Source of the DNA: Syngnathus acus
Taxonomy: Eukaryota; Chordata; Actinopteri; Syngnathiformes; Syngnathidae
Assembly (NCBI RefSeq): GCF_901709675.1
Contig: NC_051094.1
Coordinates: forward strand, 8,674,501-8,738,500
Length of the DNA: 64,000 nucleotides
Direction of reading: 5' to 3'
Shown: one piece after another, positions 50,707-63,136 of the stretch
Position numbering within the stretch: position 1 is the stretch's first letter
Layout: every line of letters begins with the position of its first letter
The notes under the pieces: model-generated
Told to the model about the DNA's origin: nothing
What the model saw: only the letters and a program-made list of their open reading frames with translations
Databases searched by the model: none
Program-made: the position numbers and the translations under genes

Positions 50707-53333
50707 CACTGTTACTCACAGCTTGGGTTTAGAAACATTGTAACTCAACGAGTTTGACTTAAAAAAAAATGCCATCAGAAGAAGATGCAAAGCAACAGGT
50801 TTGGGGGGAATGGAGGAATATCATGGTGGTTATCGTGTGCATGTGTATTTGGATCCAGTTGGAGTGAGCTCAGCATATTTTGGGTATGTAGACACTCATG
50901 TTATGACTGAGCTCTGTCAAGTGCTGGACTGAGATGTGTTTGTGTTGGCTGGAAGAGGGATGGAGTCCGCTCACCTACTGCGGGCCCAAGAACTCCACAG
51001 GGGGCCAACCTAATCCGTAGCTTCGTCTGACAGCTTAATCGGAATTTAACTTCTACCATGGACAAAAGTATTGAGACACCTGGTTATGACTTTGTCAGGT
51101 GGTGACAAAGGAAGAAAGTTTGATGTTTGTCTACCTTTGCTGTATTTGTTTTTGTCCATTCATGTAGAAGGAAATTGGTGAGGTCAAAGTTGGGGATTCG
51201 ACGAGAGGCCGTACTTATACATTTTAATTAAAAAAAAAGGACGTAAACAATTGTCCATTAGAGGAAGTGAACATTCAGGCAGGACTGAAGTATCATGCAA
51301 ATGATGAATTAACTGATAGCGTGTTTGCTTCCACAAGGACATTCTGAGCTCGATAAAGAGGTGAAGGTAAAGATCACTCATTAATTAAGTGAGTCATCAT
51401 GGCTGACTAGACTCAGTTTGATGGTCACAGTCAGCTCGTACGATGTTAATTTAGTGTCCCTCGCTTGGGGATTTGGCCCGTCTCCCACTGCGAGCTAAGC
51501 GCACTAGGAAAAAGGATACAGTCACTTCAAGTGAGTGTCTGAGGGCTTAATTGTCATTACACCCCGGTGTCTTTTCGACGGTGGAAAGACTGCTCCACTG
51601 TACATTGTTTGAGTTGATTTTGACGAGCAGTGATCCAGGGAGCTTATAAAAGAGGGGGGGGGTAAGCCCTGTGAAGGAGGCTCTCCATTAGATTGAATGG
51701 AGCGAGAGGCCTTTGCGGAAGTTTGGACTAAAGGCTGTATTGAAATGTCACAGATAATCATTTGCTCAGATGTGAAGATGGCTCTTCCAAAGCCTCCATG
51801 GGCCATCTGCCTCACAACAAAATGTTGCTAGCACGAGGGTGGCGGGGGCGGTGGTGGTGGTGGGGGGTTCATTTGGCGCCACCACCGCAAGCTTCATCTG
51901 ATCCATGTTTTTCTTTTTTCGTCTTTACTTTGCCCCTAATAACATTATTCTCCGGTCACGGTCACATGGAAAGCAGATGATCTTCAGTCGTAAAAGAAAG
52001 GGGGGAAAAAACAGTTTTGAGAAAGGAATTAAAATATCGGAGCTGCCAATGTTTTGACTTAGTGGACAAAGCCTCGAGGCGAGAAGGAGGCTCGGAGTGA
52101 GCGAGAGCAGGAAGCTGCGAGAATGTCAAACATCAGTCGGCTTTACTGACTCATGACAGGGATTAAGCTTCTCCAGCATTGTTGGAGATGTTAAGGAATT
52201 ATCAAACTGCCTGGGAGTGACCTACAGAGGAACTTCAAGTGTTAGCGGCATATCAATTAGCCAGACATTAGAAAGTGAAAATGACACCATGCATTTGCAA
52301 ATCTCAAGTCTCTGATAAATGGCCGAAGTTGCAAACTGCAATTATCAAATAAATGAATGTCACCGTGAATTCAACAGCTCTTAAAATTGGCTTTGCTTGT
52401 ATTTCTAGAGACATTTTAAATTAGGACAATTTCTAATGATGGTATTTTATGTGCTGTGTTCACTTAATAATCGATGTAATGACATTTTAATGCTCTTTTT
52501 TTTTTAAAAACAAGACAGTGACAAGTGATCCATTCATTCATGCGATAAAACACGCGTGCCATATACAGTATTCCTACCATTTATCTCCATGTTTTATTTG
52601 TTGTCAGTGTTTGTGTGCTGTAAAATTCCGAACACCAGCATTAATCTGTCATGTGCTGCACAGGCTGCAACTCGTCTCAGAGTAATTTACGCCGATTTTG
52701 ACTATTTAATGTTCATGTCAGCTTGCGCGATGGCTGTGCGGTTATGTTTCACCGTGGGTGAGCAGTTTATTTTCAAGTAGAGCAGGGAAACCTGCTAATT
52801 TACTATCTTTCAAACAGATGTCACACGCACACAAGCATGCACCATACAGGCCCGGAGAGTTGGCCAACGCGTCTCAGTTCAGAAGTTGAACAAATATTAA
52901 ATTGTATATTTTTATGTGGGCATTTTTAAAATACTGTAGAGAACTGACTTAAGGCAAAAATCCAAGACTAGCTGCCAATTATGGATGAGCTGGCGTATCA
53001 TGTCAATCATTTTAGTAGCTAATCATTCCCCCAATATGCCTTAATGTTTAAAATGATGACTCTTTTGGTGGAGTAGCGAACAGTATACTGTTACAAAAAC
53101 TAAAAACGAGTAATAGTAAATGTATTACATTGGGCAATAAAGTTCCCCATGGCTACCATGAACAAGCCAATTGGTTTCCTTCCAGCAACCAAAGCTAAGT
53201 TTATACAGTCAACCAAATCTTCTCAACATTTTATAGTCACAAAAGTTGTCGTATTTTGCAAGTAGGCATGTCACAGTTGCTAACATGGACTGTCAGAGAC
53301 TCACGTTATCTGATGCTTCTCTACTGACTTCAA

Positions 53334-53379
<46 letters not shown>

Positions 53380-56300
53380 CGCCTTGGAGGAATGCCATGC
53401 AGCTGGAAGCCATCATCCAACCACTTTCTGTCTTCTTCTCTCCCTCCTTCTTATTTCTCCTTCTCTTCATCTCTGCTGTCTGCTCTCAATTTCTCTGTCT
53501 GATTTTCATTCTCCACGTTTCTGTGTGAGCTCAGAGTTGACTTCACCGTTTTTTTTTGTTCGCCTCCCGTTTGCGTTGCCTTTCTCGCTCTTTGCAGTTC
53601 AAAGACGGATTTTCCACCAGACCTTAATCATCCAGTCTTGTCTTTCATCCAGACTGTTTCCCCATCAGCGTGCTGTTATAATATATGTTTACTTGGCCTC
53701 TGAAGTTCTCCTCATCTTGTTTGGGGCCCAGCGCACGTCATAAGTGATGGATGGCAAGCGTGTAAACATTGATTACATACTGTGCACTGAATGAAAATGT
53801 CACCACAAAGCCAGAGAGGTGAGGAAGAACGTTTAACAACACAAACAAGTGAAAAGTGCAACGAGGATGAAACAAGACTGTGAACAATTCAGCCTTTGTC
53901 CTCGCATGCACACACATGCACGCACACGCATGCATGCTCATACATAATCTGTTGTGTTGGCTATGAGGGAAGTGAAAGTTTATTGGAAGTTAAAGAGGAG
54001 AAACAACCAGGCAGTTAATTTAAGAAGGGCGAGACTCCTCATTCTCCCCTGCAGTCTTGCCATAGTTCCCTTTTCTCTGCCAATCCATCTTTTGCAAGAT
54101 TGATAGCACAACAGAATGTGCAAAAAATTATTTTATGAACACCGGAAGCCTTAAAATGAAGTTTGTTTTATTGACACCCCCCCCCCCCCCCCCCTGCAGT
54201 TACATTTTAATGCAGAAACCCCGTCATGGTGTCAAGAGAGGTCCACTACTTCTGGCTAAGGATAAACATGATTCAACGTAATTGTTTTATAATATTCATC
54301 ATCAGTCGTGAACTGGAAGTGGACCCATCAGGTTCAATGAAAGACACAATTTCCCTACTCCCGACTATAAAAAAATATCTAGTTGGATATTCCTCGGGCA
54401 TCAGTCAATTATTTCCTGCAAATTCACGTGCGCTGAAACATTTTCTAAACATGACCATTTGGTTCCAACGATGAGATCATATGAACTGAAATTGCTAACT
54501 TTGTTTAGAATGACATTGAATCCACCATTTCTATACAGGCCGGACTGAGCAGTCGTCAATATTTAAGCTGACACTTTAACGCAAACATTCATTCATTTTG
54601 CATTGCTTCTTCTGTGAAAACCCAAAACTACTAAATATTTGTCAGATTGTTCAGTCTCCGTTCGAAATATGTTAAATTGTAAAAACACAGGGGGCCCGAG
54701 GCTGTTGTTTCCTGCACTTTATCTTCAAGTCTTCACTTCATGGGTTTGCACTACACACAAACACACACACGCACACACACACACTAAAAAAAAAAAAAAC
54801 TCAGTTCCATGAGGTTATAATGTGCTCCAATTGTGGCACAGTATTGCCATTGCCGTTTTCTCACATGAAAGTGATTTTGTTCTCTGCCTGCAACATCGGC
54901 AGTGCTTGCCAGGTTTGTAGGTGGAACGTTACTGCCCTCTGTGGTGAAAGTGTGGGATTGCACCCATAAAGACGTCCAGCAGGAGTTGGCTAAAGACAGA
55001 TCACATTCTGTACTGTTACTGACTTCAGACAAAATGACAGACTACACACTGGCCTGGTTCCCAGTCAATCACAGGGCTTACATAGACAAACAGCCAGGCA
55101 CACTCATAAAATGTAAATGCAGTACGAGTAGTTAAAAAGCTGTTTAAATGATCTTTATCACAAAATAAAATATCACAATTTACTTTGACTAATTTTCCTA
55201 ATTTTCCTCAAAATCGCATCTATGCAATGTGTAACAACAAAATATGGCAACCTGAGTGAATCTGGCCCCAACCCCATGCGAAATATTGAGAAAAGTCTGC
55301 TGCGTTTCTGCTGTAATAAATAAAAAAAATCTGAAAAATTGTGCTGCTACTCTTTTACAGGTATTAGAGATGCGTTTTTAGGTGATCTAGAATTCCCCCA
55401 GCCTCCCAAATGGACCTGAAACGGTACCATTCGTTTGTCATTCTTTTGTGATGGTTCAAAACATTGTGCTACTAGTTTTATAGGTATTATGTGTTTTAAT
55501 TTCTAGCGATGACATCACCCAACCCCAATCGAAAAGCTCTTTTGAATATTTTTACGACACAAACCAACAGAAATTAAGCACAACCACAACAATTTCCCTC
55601 GAATTTTGCACGGGTTGGAGGAGCAGCTTCACGCAAGTAACATAGCAACAGTGAGGTTATGCCAATCAGTTTGTGTAGTTGGCCCAAGATAGAGAGAGTC
55701 ACTTGCACATTCTTCTGCTCCATCCTTGTTTTGGCTGTATAACAAGCATAAAGGTTGGAAACTAAATTGACATTTGATTAGAAAAAGTCCAGAAAGCCCA
55801 AGTGCAAATGCATCAAGAATTTCTCAGTGTTCAGAAAGAGGCTCAGAAAAAGGGGCAAATTGTACAAGTTGCACACAAACACACACAGATGGAGATGTGG
55901 CCGGGCGTCCAGCCAGAGAGAAGGAAACTCACATTCTTGTGATGGGGAGTCATCCAGTATCAGGTTCCATAGACTCTGACTGAAGCTGGAACACACACAC
56001 ACGCACATAAGCTCATGGCTCTCGCACACACACTGAAAAGAATCACAGGGCACACATTTTTGTGGTCCTTTCAAAGTAAGCTGTCTGCAAGAAAAAAAAA
56101 ATCGTGCCTCCAGTCCACTAATCTTGTCAGGTATTTTCTTAAGTGTCTGTTATTTGCACGGCTTCACTGATTTTATTTGCAATATTGAGAAACGGGCATA
56201 GATGAAAGTGTTAAAGTATGAGGTCATCGGCCCAGGTAAAGAGATGAGAAGGTGAAATAAACATGACACTTACTGTTTTGTTCACCAGATGTCAGCATCA

Positions 56301-57326
56301 GCCAAGACTGATGCTACCCGTGATTTTGTTTATGAGACAGGTTTTTTTTTTTCTGGTAGCATGACGTTATGTTACAATGCTGGAGAAAATTCATTCCTAT
56401 TTTGTTGTTGATTTCAGTGTTTGATAATGCAAGACTTTTTTGACGTAACCTTTTAAGGCAGTTGTGGGGGAAATGAAAATAAAAACAATTTAATAATAAA
56501 AGGTGACCAAGGCTTAGGTGTGAGTCTTCAACTAAATCATTTTCAGAATCTCAAAAAGGACACCCGTTTCTAAAAAAGAAAAAAAAAAAGCATGCCCAAG
56601 AGCAACCCTCATGAGGATAAGCGGTTCGGAAGATGAATAAATACACAGCAATAAAACCATTTACAAAGTTTGAGTTATCAGAAGGTAAAAGTGGACAAAA
56701 AGTCAACACAGCCTGTTTGTTTTTTATCATTTAATAAGAAAAATGAGACCTGGATAAAAACGTTTTTCATACAAATGCAAACTGAAAAACAAGTAATTTG
56801 CCATCCTTTGCACTGCCTACGATCAAACCCCAAATAAAGTTCCGTATTTTGCGTTGACCTTTCTTCACAGTAACACAGTCAAACTTTACAAGTCAGAGTC
56901 CGCAAAGAGGTTCCAAAGGACTACTAAGACTGAAAGAACATGGGTTGGAATCCCACTATGAACAAAAATGTGGTAGAAATAAAAAGGTAATCATTTGTGG
57001 AGATGCCCTTGACCAAAGTTTTTCTCTCTCGCACGTGACTGCACGTGTGATGTGGTTCGTTTGCATGCATGCAACGCAAAATTTGCATAGATCAGAACGG
57101 GAGTTGAAATGCCACCGATGAGTATAATTCATTCCATTTCAATCATCCCTTGTCAGAAGAAAGACTTCGAGGAAAACACCAACGTAATTGCAGTTTACGC
57201 TTGTATAAACATGGGTGGGGCAGAGATAATAAATTATTGTATTGCAGAGGCAGCAAAAAGAGGTTGTGCAAGATTGGTAGGAGTTGGTTTGATGCAACGC
57301 TTTAAAAACCGTTGACATTTTTACAG
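50707..57326. other. Intergenic DNA upstream of the urea transporter
   Basis: No exon was recognised on either strand. It contains a GT tract (about 53,337-53,374), an 18-nt C homopolymer (54,177-54,194), CA tracts, and near 55,046-55,085 part of a common fish repeat (TTCCCAGTCAATCACAGGG). The promoter of the downstream gene should lie toward its right end, but no core element stands out. Confidence 0.55.
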
Positions 57327-57396
57327 ACGGACATTTGGCAAGCCATGTCAAGCCAGCTCGTAACCTGAACATATGCCGAGGTCACTTTTTACAAAG
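57327..57396 (+). CDS. slc14a2: urea transporter first coding exon (predicted; ATG at 57373)
   Basis: Bounded by TTTTTACAG (57318-57326) and AAAG|GTAAGA. The ATG at 57,373 gives MPRSLFTK and ends in phase 0, joining the next exon in frame. An earlier ATG in this exon (57,345) opens an eight-codon dead-end frame. If this exon is not used, the next in-frame start is the ATG at 57,847 (MAQLD). Only 57,373-57,396 is coding. Confidence 0.6.
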
Positions 57397-60300
57397 GTAA
57401 GAGGATCATGCATATTTATTCATATATATATTCATATCATATATACACACACACACATATATATATATATACACACACACATAGATATATATATATCAAA
57501 TGTCAGCCTTGCCAGAATATTTACCAGGGATATATTTTTTTACCTTTGATGTGGCAAATTAGGCAACAGAATATTCTCAATACACACAAGTTATAATTAT
57601 TAAAGCCATCCTTTCTGACAGTGGCAAAAAAAAAAAAACATTCTCGAATTATGGATAGTGCATGCGTATGAGATTGAGTATTTGTAAAAACAAATTATAC
57701 TGATCTGTTTCCTGAGGATATTGATGGGATTATCAAGATCTTTGTACGAGTCGTGCACTGCCACATGTGCGTGTACCCAAATCCTTAGTGATGAGAATTG
57801 AGCAAAGTCTAATTATGAATTGTTGCTGCAGGAATTGCAACCCTTGATGGCACAACTTGACCTGAAGTGTGAGAATGACAAGCAGGCCGTCCAGCCAGCG
57901 GCACAAGTCACGTGCCTAAGGCGGGCCAAGGCTCGCTTCTTGAAGGGGGTCTCCTATTTCTCCGGAGATATGGCGATTTTTGCAAAGTGGATGGAAAGTA
58001 AGTTCTCATTAATAGCCGACACCTACATAGTTATTTTGATGCCCTCGCAGGGTGCCGTCTATAGCTGGGACATGTTCCAGCTCCCTGCTAGACGCACAAT
58101 TTCTCCTGCTTCTGTTAGAATTTTGCTGACTTTGCATTTAGATGTTTATCAACATCAATAAATTCCTTGCCTGTTTTCAGTGCTTGCTTAAATTGTCTAT
58201 TAGTTTCAATGAGAAAATAAAAGATATTCGAAAAGGTGCGCTGCAACTGAGTATCAACCAGGATACGCTCAAGCTCACCCGTGACACTCGCACTGGGACA
58301 GGAGTGTTCCATGGAGCATTAAAATGTTGAGGCAGAAAGAGGATAACATTGACACGCTATCTTCTTTATTTTTCTTCTAGAACAGTTTTTCTTGCTCCAG
58401 TTGCTGGACTGGGTCCTGCGTGGGGCCGCCCAGGTAATGTTTGTTAACAACCCATTGAGTGGCCTCATTATCTTTGCGGGCCTCATCCTGCAGAACTACT
58501 GGTGGGCATTGAACGGCTTTGTGGGGACTCTCTTTGCCACCATTTCAGCCCTCATTCTGCGGCAGAACAGGTTAGTGAGCTCATTCATTTTTTTGTTATT
58601 AAAATAGTGGTGTGGGCTCTTGGTTTCTTAACAGCAAGTAAAGGCATGTAGATACAAACTCCCATTGGGAGCAGTGGTTAAAAAATATTCTGAATCGTTT
58701 GGGCTGTCATGATTTTTTTCAGAGGTGCAATTGCTGCGGGACTGTATGGCTACAATGGTATCCTCGTGGGCTTGTTGATGGCTGTCTTCTCCAATGCTGG
58801 AAACTGGTACTGGTGGCTCTTGCTGCCCAACATCTTCTTGTCCATGATGTGGTAAGATGTTACGATTGGAGTCATATTTAACAAATTTGTCCAAATAAAA
58901 TCAATAATATTAACAATGTTAATTAAAAACAAAAAACAAAGACATGAATATCTCATGAGAATAATGTATCTTAATCAGCCACCTGTCATGGAATGAAGCA
59001 GGGCAACCAAATGCAGCTTGAACCAAGGTTTATTGAAGGGAAAGGGGAACAGGAGAACAGGGACCAACACGGGCAACAGACAGGTAGTATAGCGGACAGC
59101 AACGGGGCAAGACGACAGGAGCAAAAACAGATGTGAACTTAGAGTATCCATCCATCCATCCATCCATCCATCCATCCATCCATCCATCCATCCCCAACAA
59201 CTTGGATCCTAGGATCATTAGGACACGCAAACCCCTCCATCACGATAAAGTGACGACTCACGGAGGGGGAACTCAGAGTAACCAGAGTAAACAGAGACAG
59301 CGTGAACAGAGACAGTGTAAACAACGTGAACAGAGACAGCGTAAACAGGCTAAACAGAGACAGAGTAAACAAGTCATCACATAGGGTCGCACGGGCAAGG
59401 CTTAATTAAATACACGAGGGATAATGAAGAGCGGGGGACAGTAATTGCGTGCTTAATGGAGACGCACAAGCAAGAAGGGGTGAGAACAAAGACGTGGGAC
59501 AGAGACGTGAACAGATAAACACAGAATGTGTGCGGCAGAAACGCCCATTCCCTGGGTGATTGGCGTGACCGGGAGCACAGATGTGGCCTCACCAAATAAT
59601 AGTCAAACCAGTTGTGGCAAGGTGTGGAGAAATGGGGTGGTAATGGTCAGCTCGTTGAAGTCACTAAATTGCCCATAGGTGTTTAATTGTCAGAGTGACA
59701 ATTATCTTTATGGCTAAGTACGCAAAAACAGACGAGGAATTTTGAAGTTTGAGTTATTCTAATACTGGAGCAACAACTAGAACCAAAGGAACATAGAAGG
59801 AGAGTCATATAATATCATAATGCGGAAGTACCGAAAAGGGACAGCTGTCTAGAGTCTAGAGCAAAATAAAGCCAGCAGTATCGTAGTCGATATAGCCACA
59901 GCATGTGCCATGCAATGAAATGGCTGACGGCTCACACAAAGCCAGCTGGAACAGGCTATGGTGCCTGAATCCTAATGAGGACAAATACTATAGCGAACGG
60001 ATTTGTAGCTCGGTAAGTCTTGGTACATGTCAACCAAATAGTTAGCCAGATCCCATAATTGATTATTACATCTATCAGAGGTTTACAAATTTGGATTTGT
60101 TTCAGCCCGGTCGTGTCCAGTGCCTTGGCATCCATTAACAGTCGTTGGGATCTGCCAGTCTTCACGCTGCCATTCAACATTCTGGTGTGCCTCCACATAG
60201 TGGCCACAGGTCACTACAACCACCACTTTCCTCAAGTCCTCATCCAACCACGCACCGAGCTGCCTAATATCACCTGGGAGGAAATCGACGTTGCCAAGGT

Positions 60301-61476
60301 CAGACGCTTGCATGTGTTGAACACAACCAATTCATGGCAATGTAAGAAATCAACCATCCTTGGTAGGCTCTTAAGCACATCGATTCAAAGAGGTCCAAAG
60401 TTTTCCTTCCAGGCTTCCGAGGTCCAGGTTGTTTTTGTTAACATGCGGGTATCAATGTCCCCTCAGCTGTTCATGTCGGTGCCTGTGGGAGTTGGCCAGG
60501 TCTATGGCTGTGACAACCCTTGGACAGGAGGCATCTTCATCATCTCACTCTTTATCTCCTCCCCCATCACGTGCGCTCACGCTGTCCTCGGATCGACAAT
60601 TGGCATGCTTACAGGTAGGGCCATTAAATAAAGGTCATGTTTTAAAACCCCATCTCCCAAGATGATTTTGAGCTAGCTGTTGTGAGTGACCCAAATATAT
60701 GTTGTTGATCTCTATTTGTATTTTGCGGCGCAGGCCTGGCTTTGGCAGCTCCGTTTGGCGCAATTTATTTTGGACTGTGGGGATACAACTGCGTGCTGGC
60801 ATGCATTGCCATTGGCGGAATGTTTTATGCGCTCACTTGGCAAGTGCATCTGCTGGCTATCACTTGCGGTGAGTTGGCATCGCAATCATTGTTTGAGGTT
60901 TTAATGAACGTCATTATTCATCATCTTTTCTTTTCTGCTCTGTAGGGTTTTTCTGTGCATACATGGGCTCTGCCATCGCCAACATCATGTCAGTGGTATG
61001 TTTTCCAAACCATAAATCAGTATTAGGTTAACCCCATCCACATTGCATTGGTATGAACTGCAAGTTTATATTTTTCTTTACAGTTTGGTCTCCCAGCCTG
61101 CACGTGGCCCTTCTGTCTCTCTGCGCTTACATTTTTGCTCATCACCACAGAAACCAATAAGATCTTTAAGCTGCCACTAGCCAAAGTCACCTACCCAGAG
61201 AAAAATCTGTGCTATTTCTGGAAAATGAAGAAGCAGGAGAAGCAGGAGAAGATAGAGGAAGAGCAGAAGAAAAAGGAGGAGCAGCAGAGAGCTAATATTG
61301 ATGAGATAATATTGAATGAGAAAGAAGAGCTGAGGCTCAACCTCAGTGCCATGGAGGAAGCCAACATGACACAAATTGTCATAGGGCCCCAAACAGAGAC
61401 AGAGCCAAGTGACACTGGAGAGGAAACAACTACAGAGGACAACCAGACACATGAAATGCTTACAGATTATGTATGA
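57373..61476 (+). CDS. slc14a2: slc14a2-like urea transporter (UT), spliced, nine coding exons
   Basis: Joining 57373-57396, 57832-57997, 58381-58570, 58723-58851, 60106-60298, 60467-60614, 60734-60868, 60946-60995 and 61084-61476 gives 1,428 nt: 475 codons plus TGA. SLC14 proteins are plasma-membrane channels for passive urea movement. They are built as two homologous halves, each with a LPxxTxPF selectivity signature. Here these are LPVFTLPF (186-193) and LPACTWPF (348-355), both intact. Other family marks are [42 protein letters not shown] and ALTWQ. A single UT unit is present, not the doubled form of mammalian UT-A1. After KVTYPEKN the protein ends in about 90 charged cytoplasmic residues. 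Position and orientation next to setbp1 favour slc14a2; family identity is certain, paralogue naming less so. Confidence 0.94.
57832..57997 (+). CDS. slc14a2: urea transporter exon 2
   Basis: Acceptor GTTGCTGCAG, donor ATGGAAA|GTAAGT. Encodes the variable cytoplasmic N-terminus and then [15 protein letters not shown], matching the YVTGDMKELANQL region of human UT-B. Leaves one nucleotide of a codon. Confidence 0.9.
58381..58570 (+). CDS. slc14a2: urea transporter exon 3
   Basis: Acceptor TTTCTTCTAG, donor AACAG|GTTAGT. Encodes [20 protein letters not shown] and the first membrane helices ([19 protein letters not shown]). Leaves two nucleotides of a codon. Confidence 0.95.
58723..58851 (+). 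CDS. slc14a2: urea transporter exon 4
   Basis: Acceptor TTTTTTTCAG, donor ATGTG|GTAAGA. Encodes [20 protein letters not shown] and a membrane helix ending NIFLSMM. Leaves two nucleotides of a cysteine codon. Confidence 0.95.
58852..60105 (+). other. slc14a2: urea transporter intron 4 with repeat cluster
   Basis: 1.25 kb. It contains a 12-unit ATCC tract (59,146-59,193) and a degenerate minisatellite of about 15-bp units rich in CAGAGACAG and GTAAACA (59,277-59,371). Both are embedded in a stretch from about 58,975 to 59,640 that looks like an interspersed fish repeat. No extra exon was seen. Confidence 0.85.
60106..60298 (+). CDS. slc14a2: urea transporter exon 5, first LPxxTxPF signature
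   Basis: Acceptor TTGTTTCAG, donor GCCAAG|GTCAGA. Encodes [21 protein letters not shown] with the first pore signature, and GHYNHHFP. The sequon in PNIT is at a position comparable to NIS in human UT-B. Ends in phase 0. Confidence 0.96.
60467..60614 (+). CDS. slc14a2: urea transporter exon 6
   Basis: Acceptor TCCCCTCAG, donor ACAG|GTAGGG. Encodes [20 protein letters not shown], the near-invariant segment opening the second half, plus the helix [19 protein letters not shown]. Confidence 0.96.
60734..60868 (+). CDS. slc14a2: urea transporter exon 7
   Basis: Acceptor GCGGCGCAG (weak pyrimidine tract), donor TGCG|GTGAGT. Encodes [18 protein letters not shown] and [18 protein letters not shown]. 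Confidence 0.95.
60946..60995 (+). CDS. slc14a2: urea transporter exon 8 (50 nt)
   Basis: Acceptor TGCTCTGTAG, donor CAGTG|GTATGT. Encodes [16 protein letters not shown], part of a membrane helix. Ends in phase 0 so that [10 protein letters not shown] follows directly. It is too short to appear as an open frame and was found by splice sites and frame. Confidence 0.92.
61084..61476 (+). CDS. slc14a2: urea transporter last exon, second LPxxTxPF and charged tail
   Basis: Acceptor TTCTTTACAG. Encodes [11 protein letters not shown] (second pore signature), the last helix and the conserved KVTYPEKN. A tail of about 90 residues follows: first Lys/Glu/Gln-rich and probably helical ([20 protein letters not shown]), then acidic and Thr-rich. 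Stop TGA at 61,474-61,476. The antisense Leu-rich frames are shadows. Confidence 0.96.
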   Translation, partial: FGLPACTWPFCLSALTFLLITTETNKIFKLPLAKVTYPEKNLCYFWKMKKQEKQEKIEEEQKKKEEQQRANIDEIILNEKEELRLNLSAMEEANMTQIVIGPQTETEPSDTGEETTTEDNQTHEMLTDYV

Positions 61477-61700
61477 AAGAGAAATAGAGTAGCAGAGAAA
61501 AAATGAAACTTTGACAAATTTGATATATTTTTTTATTCTACCATGTTGTATTCCAAAATCCTCACCAAATTTGAGCCTAACAACTCACTCTTTAGCAATG
61601 TTGCCAATTCCCTTATTGGTGCCAAAAACAACAAGTTTTGTTAAATATCACTCTTACAATCTCATACTCATCACTAGGAGTTCTGGTTTGACAAGCCTCA
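61477..61700 (+). other. slc14a2: urea transporter 3'UTR (start only known)
   Basis: Non-coding sequence after the stop, AT-rich at first. No AATAAA was seen before the Tc1 relic begins near 61,700, so the mRNA end is unknown. Confidence 0.5.
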
Positions 61701-62230
61701 CCATGGTCGACCAAAGAAATTGCGTGCAGACAGGACAAGTCTGAGTGTCGTCACCGTATCACCAGCATTGCCGCAAGGGTTGGAATGGTTGCGGGGTCAG
61801 CCCAACAGTGCACAGTCGTTACATTGCACACTGCATGAAATTAGTCTGCATGGTTATCATCCCAGAAGGAAACCACCCGTAAAGACAATGCAAGGCAATG
61901 CAGGTTGCTGAAGATAAGCAGACTAAGGAGTCAGACATGTATTACTGGAATCATGTCTCGTGGTTTGATGAGATAAACTTATTTGGTCACGATGCGGTAC
62001 AGACGCAGCAACTGTGTTTAGCGGGTGGCGTGATTATTTGGCATTGGAGTGGGGGCTACAGTAGAGCATTGAAAGAACCAACCTGTGAAGTTCTCGCCCA
62101 AGACGGTTAAAGCGGACCTACGGAAATCCCACATTAGGCCTTGATGGGGACAGGGAGCTACATGGTAAAGTTTGATGAATAGCGGGTGTTCCCATTTTTG
62201 TGTCTGTGACATTTGATTATGAGTGAAGTA
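61700..62230 (+). pseudogene. Degenerate Tc1-like transposase relic
   Basis: Conceptual + strand pieces in different frames match the Tc1 order: LHEISLHGYHPRRKPPVKTM (end of the DNA-binding region), then YYWNHVSWFDEINLFGHD, the segment around the first Tc1 catalytic Asp-Glu (usually WSDE). In-frame stops and frame shifts break it. No terminal repeats were located. It is a different lineage from the relic at 26,860. Confidence 0.8.
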
Positions 62231-62279
62231 GGATGTCATTATTAGACTCTCATATTGTCCTAGTTAACATTGTAGAGAA

Positions 62280-62897
62280 TCACATTTTGTGATAAATGTT
62301 GCCTACTCAGCATCAGCAAGATAATTGGAATCAACCTCCCATCTATCCAAGACTTGTACCTCTCCAGGACCAGGAAACGTGCAAGGAACATCTCTACGGA
62401 CCCTTCTCACCCAGGTTGCAGTCTGTTCGAACTACTCCCCTCCGGACAGCGTTATAGAGCTCGGTACGCCAAAACCAGCAGACACAGAGACAGCTTCTTC
62501 CCCCAGGCTGTTGCTCTGATGAACTCACACCACTCTTAGAGTCTCAGAGTCATTACTGTGCAATAACATCCTGCTCGCCACACCTTTTTTGAATTTGTCT
62601 ACACTGTTGTACTCTCTGCATCCATTGCAGCCTGGTCATCCTGGATAAGGGACCTTCCCATTTGTGGTCTCTTCTCAAGGTTTCTCAGTTCCCCTAGCTG
62701 GAGTTTTGAGTTCTTCCTTGCCCTCTTGGGAGTTTAAGAACAGGGAATGTTTGAGAATATTTGCCATTTTTCACATGTCCTGAGTGTTGTTACTCACCTA
62801 AATGTTGAACAGAGGCTGTGATTTACCGAAGTCGAATTCCTTGTTTGGCACGCTCAAACATAGCGAATAAAAAACTCTTGAATCTTGAATCTTGAAT
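62280..62897 (+). mobile_element. 5'-truncated LINE (CR1/L2/Rex1-type) 3' end
   Basis: Encodes the C-terminal end of a LINE reverse-transcriptase polyprotein. INLPSIQDLYLSRTRKRARN and, one frame over, FELLPSGQRYRARYAKTSRH continue to DSFFPQAVALMNS and a stop. The non-coding tail ends in three CTTGAAT units (62,877-62,897), typical of these elements, which lack a poly(A) tail. The 5' end is truncated and the frame is broken. Confidence 0.8.
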
Positions 62898-63136
62898 ATG
62901 AAGTAAGATACTATTACATATACTAAGCTGCAGGGAAGCTCGTCACACGTGGAGCGCTGCAGGTAGTCACGTGACATGCCTTTTGGATAACATGGTTGGA
63001 ATATTTGTCAACTAACAAATTGTGTCGGCAATGATAAAGTGAAGAGCTGAACCGTGGCTTCAAAGGATTTCTTGGCACAGAGATTTTCCTCTGAGAAAGA
63101 GAGATATGAAGAATGGTCACATTATGACACAAAATG

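Noticed and set aside
61177-61452. Minus-strand Leu/Phe-rich frames near the urea transporter end
   Set aside because: They are the complement of the Lys/Glu-rich tail codons in the last exon.
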